Shown here in pieces: positions 10,571 to 22,700 of a stretch of DNA of 64,000 nucleotides. The notes under the pieces are model-generated. The model was not told the origin of the DNA. It made no database searches and worked only from the letters and a program-made list of their open reading frames with translations. Both the position numbers and the translations under genes were made by a program. The DNA is from Paramarasmius palmivorus (lineage: Eukaryota; Basidiomycota; Agaricomycetes; Agaricales; Marasmiaceae): contig JAYKXP010000005.1 of NCBI GenBank assembly GCA_037176845.1, forward strand, positions 930,001 to 994,000, given 5' to 3'. Numbering within the stretch: position 1 is the stretch's first letter; each line of letters opens with the position of its first letter.

Positions 10571-12113
10571 CACGAATAGTGACGGGAGACGAGGAGGAAA
10601 GGATAGGAAAACCGCGTTCGAGATAGCAACATTTTATATGCGAGCAACGTGGGCGAGTTCGTTCGCAAATAACTTCAAATTCCGGACCGAAAAGGCAGGT
10701 AAAGCAGCGAAATAAACAGGGTGCAGGCGGAAGATGGTTTTGAAGTTCCTTCAGGCGAGCGCGCTGCCAACACCCGAAACCCTGGTTTCAAGGTCATATG
10801 TGAGGCGTTGCCAGAGTGGATTATGAAAGAAGCGAGTTGAGAAGCCATTTATCTCACGAATTTCTCGCAGATTGTTGGCAGCTGGCAGAATCTGCATTGT
10901 CTTGCCGCGGCATAGAGGAGATAAATGGCAGGAAGCAAGCAAGAAAGGGTCCATTTTGGCTTGGTTTTCTCCGTTTGCAGAAACCCTGCCAAACATAATT
11001 TTGTTTCGTTTTGGCAGGGTGAAATTCGCCGTCTCGCATCTCCATCACCGAGCACTCGTCAGTCGAAACTAAATGAATACCCGGGTCGAAGCTGGTGGAT
11101 CCGCCCGTACAGTTAGGTATCCTATTTTCGCCTTAGACGTATTGTCACTCACATATGACCCTCGCAAGGGGAAGATTATTGGCTTCTCCATAGATTCGCC
11201 TGCGTGTGGGGTATCCTTTGAGTAACAGGGTGACTTCTGGAGCTGCCGTATGAGCAAAAAGTTGTCAATGACTCGGGAACTCTTGAAATCGTACTAGCCA
11301 AAAGCAAGGGTCCTGGATCCTTGGCACAAAACTCTATTGATGACCTCTGACGGCTCAGTAGAGGCTAACAACCCTTCGCCAGGCAATCTTGACGGAATCG
11401 CTACCCATGATTGCGCGACGGTTGGCGAGAATCCGCAACGTCGTGGATGCCTATCGCATACACCATCGGTTCTCCGATTATCTGAACGCGACTTATGAAA
11501 ACATACCGACAGCCAAGGTAGATTTCAATTCCGGATCCAAGGAGAGAGCGTAAAAGCAGCATGTAAAGACACTACAAGGTACCGCCAAAACTTGGGAAGA
11601 GTGACCGTGAGGGAACGTTGTAAAGGGCATGGATGCCACGTGGCAAAAATGGGCCCACTGACGGCCCGGACTGATACGGTGTGTTTCGGTTGAACAAATA
11701 TGGAAGAATCATACCCAAAAATGGACTGATATCCGACACTGCGAATTTTTAGTCAAGGTTCAAGACCTCAAGGTGCTCTCGCCAACTGGAGAAGCGACAT
11801 GTTTGGGGATCAACGTGGTGCAGAAGCCGGTAGAAGGATGTAGATCCGACACGAGTGGCATGTCGAGTTCTCGAATTTCCGGAATGTCATTAACAAGGAG
11901 AAATACCGCAAAGGGAGTGCGGACTTTCGGCGTTCCGTCTACTCGTACTTTCGGAACTTGCTGGAACTTCAGTCTTCAGACAACGGCCGACATGAAGCCT
12001 AGTTGCATAGATCATTATCATGAACATATGGTAGGAAGTAGTGCAAACTATACAGTAGAAATGAAACATTCAATACCGAGGCGAAGAGCATGGAAAGTGA
12101 AGTGAATTGAATG
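10571..12113. other. 1.5-kb intergenic region with no supported gene
   Basis: Promoter side of the MFS gene at the left and 3' side of the 12114 gene at the right. It holds one perfect inverted repeat (10983-11020). Frames such as 11773-12105 plus have no recognisable domain. Could contain decayed coding DNA, but I see nothing that can be named. Confidence 0.5.
10983..11020. repeat. Perfect 11-bp inverted repeat with 16-nt loop
   Basis: ACCCTGCCAAA at 10983-10993 and TTTGGCAGGGT at 11010-11020 are exact reverse complements. It could form a hairpin or be a binding site; no flanking target-site duplication was seen, so a transposon origin is not supported. Confidence 0.6.
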
Positions 12114-13142
12114 TCAGACCGATATGCGTGTTCTGAATGCTTGAGGTTTGCAATAGTAGCATATGAGTGTAAGGAGAAGGGTTGCGAGTGATACAGGTAA
12201 GCAGAGGATGGTGGTAAAAGTAGTATGAATGGTCACTATCAGATCTAAGACGATAGCCCGTGCTGTTCTGGATGAAGTCCGACTGAACTTTGAGTGACAA
12301 GGCAGACATTCCGAGGAATGACCGGGTGTTGATGGTGCTAGTGGTATGGAAGGATGGGTAGAATGTTCGATCGGCTGATAATCGTGCTTGAGTACGAGGT
12401 CTCGCTCAACCCGTCGAAGTAGCACCTGCGTCATCCATCCATCATCATAAGACGACTCCGACGACTCGCTTTGGCTTGGACCATCAGGGGCAGGTACAAT
12501 CAAAACGACTTCGCTCTCCTCCGCCCTTGACTGTCGCCGAGACAGACGAGCCTGCTTCCTAATACTCCTACACCTGAATTCATCCAACACTGTCGCAACG
12601 AGGTCCCAGATGACTCCTTGCGAATGCGGATGAATGGCTGATAGGGTGTTCGTCGTGAACCGTAACGATTTGCAGGAAAGGTAATGTTCTAGCCATTCCT
12701 GGCGATCAACGAATCGTTTAGGATTTAGAGAGGGAATTGATAGCGCATTGCTGAAAGCGGAAAGGGTATAATCCGCCGGTGACGCAAGAAGGTACCGCCG
12801 TGCTTCGTCGCAACGACAAGCACCTGTGAATTCCGTCCAGTGCCAGACATCTTCTCCATAGACATATTGGTTGTAGGAAAGGCATTCGGCGCACAGCAGC
12901 TGGCGGAGCGTGCTTTCGTAGCGTTGTAGAGCTGTGTAAGACCGGATAATGAGATGATCTGTGATGTGGACGAGGAGGTAGAGGCGGATATGAAGCAATA
13001 ATTCGATTGGTAATGATGATTGTGATCGGAGATGAGGACAAGATATGATAGTGTCGAGCGCCTGAACTTCATCCGAGAAACAAGCGAGAGAGATATGCAT
13101 AAGAGCTGAAGAGGACGTGCTGATGGCGGGCCGCATATTCAT
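12114..13142 (-). CDS. Hypothetical protein with C-terminal membrane segment
   Basis: Single-exon frame; I chose the ATG at 13142 (MNMRPAISTSSS), giving 342 aa, because a TATA-like TTAAATA lies about 45-50 nt upstream on the same strand; the frame stays open to 13445 without a better start. No known domain recognised. A helical, Leu-rich N-terminal half (SLPIELLLHIRLYLLVHITD) contains CAECLSYNQYVYGEDVWHW and a second Cys pair further on, which might bind a metal. The middle is Ser/Glu-rich. The C-terminus is strongly hydrophobic over about 35 residues (IVLDLIVTIHTTFTTILCLP and following), consistent with one or two transmembrane helices and a tail-anchored topology. Function unknown. Confidence 0.65.
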   Translation of the reverse strand: MNMRPAISTSSSALMHISLACFSDEVQALDTIISCPHLRSQSSLPIELLLHIRLYLLVHITDHLIIRSYTALQRYESTLRQLLCAECLSYNQYVYGEDVWHWTEFTGACRCDEARRYLLASPADYTLSAFSNALSIPSLNPKRFVDRQEWLEHYLSCKSLRFTTNTLSAIHPHSQGVIWDLVATVLDEFRCRSIRKQARLSRRQSRAEESEVVLIVPAPDGPSQSESSESSYDDGWMTQVLLRRVERDLVLKHDYQPIEHSTHPSIPLAPSTPGHSSECLPCHSKFSRTSSRTARAIVLDLIVTIHTTFTTILCLPVSLATLLLTLICYYCKPQAFRTRISV

Positions 13143-13687
13143 TGTGAAATGGGGAGGCGGGAGGAGACGAATACCTGAGGTAGGAAGGTATTTAAGTATG
13201 AGCGCTATCTGAAACGGCCAGATCATCAAAGATGAAAGATGCAAATGTTGCCTTTTCACAATTCTTGATCGGCCTATGAGACAGGGCGAATGAGACCTGA
13301 CATGACGCAAAGCCTGCGCAGAGCACTTTCCGCGGACCTCCACAACGCGCAAGTCCGCAGACTGAATGCACGGAGCGGCAGCATTAACCACAAAGTCCGC
13401 GCCTAGTCCTGCCTTGACGACGAGGACATTCAAGAGGTAGATCATGTCTTTACCAATAAGACACCGAAGGACGCTAGTGGGTGTCTCCCTTCATTGGGTA
13501 CGTGAGCTTTCCCACCTAGACCACCGAAACTGAATTGATCGCGGACGGTCTAAGCCAATCGCCAACAAGATTTGAAGAAAGGACTGTATGGAAGAGAAGT
13601 CGGATGGGTTAGATTAAGGAGTGTGTACATAATAAAGACGGCGAACCGATCGTCATAGACGTCTGAGAAGACCGAGAACAGACAGGT
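13143..13687. other. Intergenic region
   Basis: Promoter of the 12114-13142 gene and 3' side of the small minus-strand gene at 13688. No coding signal beyond a 5' extension of the downstream frame. Confidence 0.5.
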
Positions 13688-14095
13688 TCACACGAATAGC
13701 CGTTCTACAGCCACTATTCGAGTGGAATTAGCAAACTTCCAAGTCGCGCCGTTCTTCAAAGCCAGGGAGATAGAACTCGTTTGGGGTAGCATAACAGCGA
13801 GTTTTGGACTGTCAGCTGTGCATCTTGCACCGTCTGGGCCAACAATCACGACGGATCGGCTCATGACACTCTTGAGTGACTCAAGAGTCTTCTAGCTTGA
13901 GATTTGTGCTATACCTCGGAGTGTCGCTTTGGCTTCCGCACTTGCAGCATTCTGTTTGAACACCGTGCCGACTGCAGTGCTTAAGTGGCCGTCTACGCCG
14001 TCACGGAAAGCCTGAACTAGATTGTTGCTCCTGAAATTTAGATTAGCACTTTACATTTGAAAGATCCTCTTGGATCCTCACGAATGGGTGTCCAT
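13688..14095 (-). CDS. Small spliced hypothetical protein (91 aa)
   Basis: Not visible as a single open frame. Proposed exons 14095-14082 (14 nt), 14030-13915 (116 nt) and 13833-13688 (146 nt), introns of 51 and 81 nt with GTGAG..CAG and GTATAG..CAG ends. They join in frame into a 91-residue protein starting MDTHSSNNLVQAFRDGVD, including ATLRDGARCTADSPKLAVML, and ending STRIVAVERLFV. Composition is that of a folded soluble protein with a likely beta-rich C-terminus; no signal peptide or known domain. The first exon could extend upstream in frame to ATGs at 14260 or nearby (MPPEIMSDFYS), which would add up to 55 residues. It lies divergent to the lyase gene, 442 nt away. Evidence is splice-frame consistency only; no homolog is recognised. 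Confidence 0.5.
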
Positions 14096-14536
14096 GACTA
14101 CCTCTCCTTCACGTCTCCTCCATCGCCGCGGTGAGAAGTCCCGCTTTGATTCCTTGCCTGCTTGTAGAGATTCGGATGTTCTGAGAAGCCAAGGGCTCCA
14201 TGATTCAAGAAGATGGAAGAGAACAGCAGAGTAGAAATCTGACATAATCTCAGGGGGCATAACCTTACTGCGACCCGCAAGCCCGCCCCGTCTTCGGCAT
14301 CGACCCCAGCATCAGCCCCAGCTTTCTCTTTTACTTTCAGCCGTGCATTGCATACACAGCTGTCCAAATTGCTCTCTTCACAGCTCGTTGGAACGGGGTG
14401 AAGCCGAGAGTTGGTCATCCAGTCTCGTTTCGGATCTTCCGGTGTCCACCTTTGCCGGATTTATAACGACGTCGACAGAGAATTCGAAGTTTCACGCTAA
14501 AGTAGCAACAACGACAGCGAAGTCGAGTTGCTCAGC
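14096..14536. other. Divergent promoter region upstream of the lyase gene
   Basis: Shared upstream region between the small minus-strand gene and the plus-strand lyase. No further gene seen; it may include the longer first exon of the minus-strand gene. Confidence 0.5.
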
Positions 14537-16777
14537 ATGCTAGTCACCAGATTGTCGCTCCGAAGGGCACCTCTTCACCGCGCTCTCCGCGTTCGAGTCA
14601 TGTCTTCAGAAGCCCTTCCCATTCAGCCGCTTTCCGTGGAGGAGGAAGAAGCACAGTTCCAGTCAAGAATCAATGACATGGAATCCTTCTTTTCGCAGGC
14701 TCGGTTCAAGTCCACGAAAAGGCCGTACACGCCCAAGGATATCGCGTCCAAACAGGGTTCTTTACCAGTCTTACCTCTTCCTTCCAATCTGCTCGCGGAC
14801 AAACTACACGCAACATTCACAAAAGCTGCCGATGCTGGGAAGCCGGTGCTCACTATGGGGGCGATTGACCCAGTGCAGATGACTCAAATGGCTCGTCATC
14901 AGGACGTGGTATATGTTTCGGGGTGGGCATGTTCGAGTGTGTTGACGACCGGCAACAATGATGTGGGGCCAGATTTTGGGTGCGTCGTGTCCCGACATGT
15001 CTTTTCTTCCTACTTACATACTACATACATATAGAGATTACCCTTATACTACCGTTCCAAATCAAGTTCACCGCATATTCCGAGCACAGCAGCTACATGA
15101 TAAGAAGCACTATGATGAACGTATGTCTGCAACTCCGGAGCAACGCAAGAAGATGGAATATGTGGACTACCTCCGCCCCATAATAGCTGATGCTGATACA
15201 GGGTGAATACGGATAGCTGCATATATCTTGGCACTCTGTTTCATGGTTTCAATCATAGGCACGGGGGACTGTCTGCAGTGATGAAGTTGACTAAACTTTT
15301 CGCTGAATCTGTAAGTTGCAATATATCTTGATGGTTCGTAAAGCTCAAGAAACACTCCAGGGCGCATCCGCCATTCATTTCGAAGACCAGTTACATGGTG
15401 GTAAGAAGGTATGTTCAAATCATGAGTATCAACGCCACGACTAAGAGGCATACTAGTGCGGACACTTGGCAGGAAAAGTTCTCGTTCCAACGTCAACCCA
15501 TGTCTCTCGTCTCATTTCGGCACGATTCCAACTCGACCTCATGAAATCGACCATGCTCGTCATTGCCAGGACAGATGCTGAATCAGGCAAACTGATATCA
15601 TCTACTGTCGACATCGCTGATCAAGAGTTCATCCTTGGGACGACCACACCAGGAAAACCACTAGCACAAATTCTGGCCGAAGCCGAAATGAGGGGCGCAT
15701 CGGGTCCTGAAATTGATCGCCTTGAAAAGGAATGGACGGAGCAGCACCATCTGGTCACCTTCAACCAAGGTATGCGACCTTCGCTTTTGGGTGTAGAGGA
15801 TGTAGCTAAAAGAACTGTTAGCGGTCGAAGCTGCGATCAAGGAGTCTACTATCGGCGACAAGGAAAGTGCCTACAAAGCATACCTTACAGCTGTTGCAGG
15901 TAAATCTACCGTAGATGCTAGTGAGATAGCAAAGGATATCTTGGGCGCTAAGGTGTTCTGGGATTGTGATAGTAAGATCTCTTCAGTTCTGTGCTTTCAA
16001 TGTTATCTTAATGCTTATCATCAAGTGCCGAGAACGCGTGAAGGATACTACCACACCACTGGCGGACTCGAACCTGCCATCAAGCGTGCCATAACCTTCG
16101 CACCGTACGCCGACTTGGTGTGGTTGGAAACGAAGACACCAGATATCGAGGAAGCGAGATACTTTGCCAGAAAGATTCGAGAGAAGCACCCCGGAACGTA
16201 CGTGTTTATGGTGACATTCAACGCTGCTGTCTGAGTTAATGGGTTGTTCAGGTGGTTTGTCTACAACTTGAGCCCTAGTTTCAATTGGTCGGCACACGGC
16301 TTCTCTGGTAAACATCCTTTGCTAAAGACCGAAGAGCTCGACACTGACCAAATGCAACTTAGAAACTGACTTGAAGAACTTCTGCTGGGAACTCGGCAAG
16401 GAAGGGTAAATGCACTTCTTGACCTTGCTCAGTTCTAGAACTAATTGAGTTATACATAGTTTCGTCCTTCAGCTCATCTCGTTGGCTGGACTACACAGCA
16501 ATGCTACCGCTACTGGTAAGCTGCCGTTGACCATAACTCCGCTCAATTCTCACCTTGTGGCACCTATCTAGCGGAGCTTGCTGCTCGTTACAAGGAAGAT
16601 GGGATGCTTGCTTATGTCGAACTTGTCCAGCGTAAGGAGAAGGAAATTGGCTGTGATGTTTTGACGCATCAGAAATGGTCCGGAGCAAACTACATCGACA
16701 AAATTTTGCAGAGTGTATCGTCGGGCTCTTCGAGTACTTCTGCAGTAGGAAAGGATTCTACTGAGAACACGTTTTGA
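14537..16777 (+). CDS. Isocitrate lyase-family enzyme, probably mitochondrial 2-methylisocitrate lyase
   Basis: Multi-exon gene; first exons 14537-14979, 15035-15202, 15259-15310, 15361-15408, 15457-15769, stop at 16775-16777. Starts [20 protein letters not shown], an arginine-rich, acid-free sequence typical of a mitochondrial presequence. Catalytic loop [14 protein letters not shown] contains the active-site cysteine; substrate residues [11 protein letters not shown] and THQKWSG are present, and the end STENTF matches the family. Within the family, [24 protein letters not shown] and [16 protein letters not shown] resemble fungal methylisocitrate lyase (methylcitrate cycle, propionyl-CoA breakdown: methylisocitrate to pyruvate plus succinate) more than glyoxylate-cycle isocitrate lyase, which reads GWQCSS and GPDLADYP. 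The presequence agrees with this. The subfamily is an inference; the family itself is secure. The Cys codon of the active site begins an exon. Confidence 0.88.
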
Positions 16778-17082
16778 ATCTATGTATAGTTAGCTTTATA
16801 GGGTACCCCGAATGTCTTTCGCTCACATAACGAGCCTATTGCATATGCTACAGTTAGTGGCCTGAGGAGTTCATTTCCAGATCCAGCCGTTCGGACCGAG
16901 GTGGCCCGTGCGTAATTGTCAAGGCACGTTTGAGGTTTAAATGCGTCATAACTGTCCTTTTACATATTTCTCCTCATTTCTGGATCTTCACGGACCCTCG
17001 AACGTTCCATTTTCCTACATTTCACCCTCTCGCGGCCTCTGGTCGACATCGTCAAGCTCGTCAAGGACAGCTACTAGGAATC
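16778..17082. other. Intergenic between lyase and NTE1
   Basis: Short spacer that must hold the lyase terminator and the NTE1 promoter. Nothing else seen. Confidence 0.5.
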
Positions 17083-20000
17083 ATGGACGGTGCACAGGGG
17101 TTCGTCGAGAATGCCACCAATGATCGACATCCCCTAGTTTCACTTTTGTCTGCGTTTTTCTGGGTTCTTCGTACGTACTCGAGCATATCTGAGGTGTTGG
17201 TATCTCTGACCCAGGTTTAATTTCAATTCTTGGTTTAGTGTGGATTCTCTCATGGGCTAAAGCATTGGTAGCTTTTGCGACGATCACCATCCCCCGCTTG
17301 ATTTATTCCATACTTTCGTACTCGATGACTCTAACGGTGCGTTACTATACCCCTTGAATACTGAAAGTAATGCTAATCATGACATTTAGCTCAACTTCTG
17401 GTCGTTCGCAGTCATATTCGTGCTTTCCGCAGTCGCTCTCAACTATTGGATACGATTCCGATACCTCAACGATTACACTCAATTGAAGGAACCGCCCCTC
17501 GTAAAACCCGATGCGAAAGAGCTACATCCAGATGTTAACACTGGTGCGACACGCGTAAACTATCATGCTGATCAGTATTTGCTTAGAACCATCTACCCAC
17601 AGATCCACCGCCTCCATTTCACAATTACCTAGACGATTTCTTGCAAGCTGTTAGAGTTTTTGGATTCGTACGTTGCAATGATTCACTTTCCAGACAATAG
17701 CCTTACGTTCTATCTCTATAGCTAGAGAAACCGGTAAGCAAACCTGAAGGATCAAGGGGCCATTCCGCATTCTGAATGAAATCAGGTTTTCCACGAACTT
17801 GCCCGGCATCTACAAACGAGGCGGCTCATCGCAGGCGATAGCATCTCGCTTGGCCAGGACAAGAGTTTCTACTGTGTTATCGATGGAACGGTCCAGGTCT
17901 ACGCCCAAACAGGTCACCAAACAGATGAGAAGCATGGAGTATGGGATAATGAAGATATGAATGGCTTCCAGTTGCTGAACGAAGTTGGGAGCGGGGGTAC
18001 CCTGTCGAGTTTGTTCACAATCCTCAGTCTCTTTACGGAAGACGTCAAGATCAGCTGGCAGGATGATCACACCGAAATGGACGATTTTGAGTCGGCATTG
18101 GACGCACTCTCTATGATTTCCGGAGAGACCAGTCGTGGTCGATCAAACTCTGACATATCCCAGCTGGAACTCGAACAGAATGCGGGACCCCGTCGCCGCC
18201 GTTCTTCCACTTCTTCAACGACATCCACCGTACATGCTACTGGACTCAAGTCGCCCAGCGTGCGCCAAGCCCCTCGGAGCGGCTATGCCTCGCCTCTGTA
18301 TGAAGAGGACCATACTCAGCCTTTCCCGATTGTCGAGTCTCCGCACCCTCACTCGATATACGAGAACCAGTCACATCACGGGCTAGTTGCTCGAGCTACT
18401 GAGGATACAACACTAGCTGTCATTCCGGCCGAGGCATTCCGTCGTCTCACCAAGAAATACCCTAAAGCAACTGGTCATATAGTCCAAGGTTCTCGCTTTT
18501 CCTCTCAGTTACGAATACATGCTAAATCAAAGCCTCCCAGTTATCTTAACTCGCTTTTCTCGAGTCACGTTCAATGCTGCACACAAGTATTTGGGGTTGA
18601 CATCTGAGGTTCTTCGGACTGAAAAGGCGATCAATGACATCGCTAATCATCCACTTCCTCCATCATTCTATGAGGGTGGAGGTTTGCAGTATCTCAGGCA
18701 ACGATTTGATAGCATTAACAAGACAGAGAAGGATGAGGACGAAGATTACTTTTCGGCGAGGAGTAGATCTTCTGCTTCTGTCTCATCGGCCACTCGTTCC
18801 TCCAGCAGCAGTCAAGATATTCTGGGGCCTCTTCCGAATTCATCGCGACATCCACGGCAGAGTTCTTCTAGTTCCTCGTTTTCGACACCATTCAAACATA
18901 ATCCTTCTCGACTTTCCGCTCAAGCAGGCGATCTTCTTACCAGTACCGGGGAAGATGGGCACAACCGTGGACCTATAACACGTTCATTCAGCATCCTCAA
19001 TACACCTCGAGTCCGTGGCACCAACCCACTAGAACATAGCCGAAAAGCCAATCTACCTTTGCACGATGAATTCGATCTCAAGGAGGAAGTTATGTCTTGT
19101 ATAGCGAAGTCTATCGGACTTTTACAACCTCCTCTGAGTGGAAGCGACTCGGTGGAGGCCTCTCCTGCATTCAAAGCTGCTGATGATCGCCGTTCTTCTT
19201 CTGGTCCACTCTTATTCAACTCCTCCTTCAGCTCACTTTCACTATTAGATATTGGTGATGATGCTTCTAGTGCAACGGGAGGCTCTTCAACAATTGCTTC
19301 GACCAATGGGTACATGAGTGGTCTGGATAACGAGGTCGAGATGTTGTACTTCCCAGCAGGCTCCACCTTGGCCCGTGCTGGTGAGCACGACACCGGTAAG
19401 GATATGGCTATCACTGAACGAGACTTCCTTTGACTCGATTTGTGCACCTAGGTTTGTTCTACGTTATTGAAGGATTCCTGGACATTCTTCTGCCCGAGCC
19501 CGAGTCGGAACGTTCCTCAGGTGGTGCAAAGTCCACCACTTCAGAGTTCTCGCACAACACAGACTCTTCGCGAAAGGACAACAGGAAACACTTGTTCACA
19601 GTAAAGCCTGGTGGCATAGCGGGTTATCTTGGTATGTCTCGAGCTCAATGTGCTTAGGATAGGGACTTACTCCAAAGTTAGCATCCTTGTGCCATACCCC
19701 CTCATACGTTGACATCATCGCTAAAACGGATACATTCGTCGGATTCCTACCTTCACCTGCTCTGGAAAGAATATTGGAGAAGAGTCCTATTGTGTTACTA
19801 ACACTGGCCAAACGCCTGATCTCCTTGCTATCGCCTTTGGGTATGCTACATTCTTCGACAATGAATACAGAATGTTGACGGCTTTTACAGTTCTGCACAT
19901 TGATGCGTCCCTTGATTGGATGCAAGTTAATGCCGGACAGGTATTATGGCGGCCAAATGATACGAGCGATAGCTTCTACATCGTCATCAATGGTCGGTTA

Positions 20001-22550
20001 CGAGTCATCACTGAGAAAGACGACGGTGGTGTCAGAATAGTTGGTGAATACGGCCAGGGCGACACTGTCGGCGAGCTCGATGTCATAACGAGCTCGACGC
20101 GGAGAAACACTGCCCATGCCATCCGTGACACAGAATTAATCCGAATGCCACGAACTCTGTTCAATGCAATTTCAGCAAGGCAAGCATACCACCCTTATTT
20201 TGCGCTCAGCGACTGACCAACAACCTACAGGAACCCCCAGACCACAGCACAGTGAGTAGAGTAAGTTATGCGCTGGAACATGATATACTTAACACGATCT
20301 CGCAGGCTTTTACGCCGAATTGCTTCCAGAGTCCGTGATGAGGTGGATGCATCTTCACATACACAATCCAGGAATGGCTCGAATACAGAACAAGGCTACA
20401 ACAATAACCTCAAGACCGTAGCCATTCTTCCCGTGACTCGACACGTTCCAGTGGAAGCATTCGCGAAAAAATTACAAGCAGCATTGGAAGGTATAGGGGC
20501 AAGCACCGCTTATCTCACACAGGCTTCCATGTCTAGTCACCTTGGGCGACATGCCTTTACCAGAATGGGCAAGTTGAAAGCTGCCGGTTGGCTGGCAGAC
20601 CAAGAGCAGCGCTATCGGACTGTTCTATACGTCGTGGATTCTGCTGTGAATAGCAACTGGACACAGACCTGCATTCGTCAGGTACGATTGTATCCCTCAG
20701 TTTCTTCTGTCTTATCCATACATATGCCTTAGGCTGATTGTGTGATGGTCGTGGGAATGGGCGACGATCCGACGATGGGTGAATATGAGCGTCTCCTTCT
20801 GTCGATGAAAACTACCGCTCGGAAGGAGCTTATTCTGCTCCACCCAAATCGGTCCGTTGTTCCAGGATCTACTCGAGAATGGCTGAAGGTTAGTGCAGTC
20901 TGTCATTGAAGAATATATGTCGTTAATAGAAGGTAGAATCGGCCGTGGATCCATCAACATATTCACGTCGAACTTCCTGTGAGTGCCACTCTGCCTTCCT
21001 TTGCTCAAATCCCAACTCGTATGGTTTAGGGACTTGCCGTGCCTATTTCGAAAATCACGATGCCTAAAGACCCCGACCCGATGGAAAAGCTGAAGAACCT
21101 GAAAGACAAAGTTCAGAATGAGATACAAAAGTACCGTGGTGGCTCGCACGATCCCAGACCACAGCGATTGCCCCACGTCAACGATTTTTCGCGTTTAGCC
21201 CGACGGATATGTGGCAAGTCCATCGGTTTGGTTCTGGGAGGAGGTGGCGCTCGTGGGATCGCACATCTGGTATGTTGAGTTCTTATCGACGTATATCGTT
21301 TTGCTCATGGGATATACAGGGGCTTATTCGCGCATTAGAGGAATATGGTATCCCAATAGATCACATTGGAGGTAGGTCTTCCCTGGTGATACTAATGTAG
21401 ACTTGCTCATGGCTATTAGGAACGAGTATCGGTTCATTCATTGGTGGCCTTTACGCTCGCGAGGGTGACATTCTATCTAGTTCGGGACGAGCGAAGCAGT
21501 TCAGTGGAAGAATGGGAAATATCTGGCGCATTCTCTCCGACGTTACATATCCCATCGTTGCCTATACGACGGTAAGCTGTTTTGGGCGCACTTACATGTG
21601 GCAATGTTCTAATCATCGACATTACAGGGCCATGAGTTTAATAGGTCGATATACAAGGCTTTCTATGATCTTCACATCGAAGATATGTGGCTCCCATTCT
21701 TCTGCAACACCACGAACATCAATACGTCCCGTATGGAGATTCACGATACGGGATATGCTTGGAGATTCGTCCGTCAGTTGATATTGTTCATGTCACTCAT
21801 TTATGTCCTCACACATCTTTAGGTGGTTCAATGACCCTTGTTGGTCTCCTACCTCCGCTTTGCCATAATGGGAACATGCTCGTTGACGGTGGCTACGGTA
21901 AGTGACAAGAGAGTTGCTTATAAGGTCATTCCTTAGTACTTTCTCTTTTAGTGGACAACTTGCCCGTTTCCGCTATGCTCGGAATGGGTGCAAGCGCAGT
22001 ATTTGCATGCGATGTTGGATCGGTGAGTTTCATACAGATTTTAGGAAACACGCTCTAACGTGAAACAGATTGATGACAACTCGCCACGGAACTTCGGAGA
22101 CTCCGTCTCAGGATGGTGGTTGTTCATCAATCGTTGGAATCCCTTCTCGAATGCACGCAATATACCTGCTATTACGGAGATCCAGAGTCGGCTTGCGTAG
22201 TACGTTACCGTCCACAATCCTCTGACCTTTTTCATTAACCCTCTTGATAGCGTTTCAAGTGTCAAGACCCTCGAAGAAGCTAAAGTTACCCCGGGGTGCC
22301 TGTACATTCAGATGCCCGTACAAGAGGTAAGCATCTGTGGGTCACGTCAGATATACGCTCAAGCTCAATTCCACTTCAGTACGGAACACTCCAGTTCGGG
22401 AAATTTGAAGAAATTCAGAAGGTTGGGTACGATGCCGCTATCAAAATACTTGACAAATGGTCCGATGAAGGCGTATTACCTTCCGCCGTAGTCAATGGAT
22501 CACAAGGGACTAGTACGAAGGGTCGTGCTGCACGACGGAACTCTATCTGA
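17083..22550 (+). CDS. NTE1: Lysophospholipase NTE1 (patatin-like, neuropathy target esterase homolog)
   Basis: Large multi-exon gene starting [20 protein letters not shown]. Two or three hydrophobic helices at the N-terminus ([46 protein letters not shown]) place it in the ER membrane. Cyclic-nucleotide-binding-like domains follow ([20 protein letters not shown] near 17.8 kb; [20 protein letters not shown] near 19.95 kb), separated by a Ser-rich low-complexity insert. The C-terminal patatin domain has the oxyanion motif [14 protein letters not shown] (about 21228-21270), nucleophile motif GTSIGS (about 21419-21437) and the catalytic-dyad DGG motif MLVDGGY (near 21880). NTE1 deacylates phosphatidylcholine and lysophosphatidylcholine at the ER and affects phospholipid balance. 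All active-site residues are present, so the enzyme should be active. Ends GRAARRNSI. Individual intron borders were not all resolved. Confidence 0.93.
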
Positions 22551-22700
22551 GAAGCGATAGTGGTGGCAATTCTCGGTGGTGATATTCAACGAGTTGCATG
22601 CATACATCTACAAAACTACTAATCATGACTATCGAATATTGTACAATGTCAACGTCCAAATAATGGGCAAGGTGTCAGACTGTCATTGGGAGAGGTATTC

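Noticed and set aside
11773..12105. 110-aa plus-strand frame
   Set aside because: No recognisable domain and no start context; not clearly coding.
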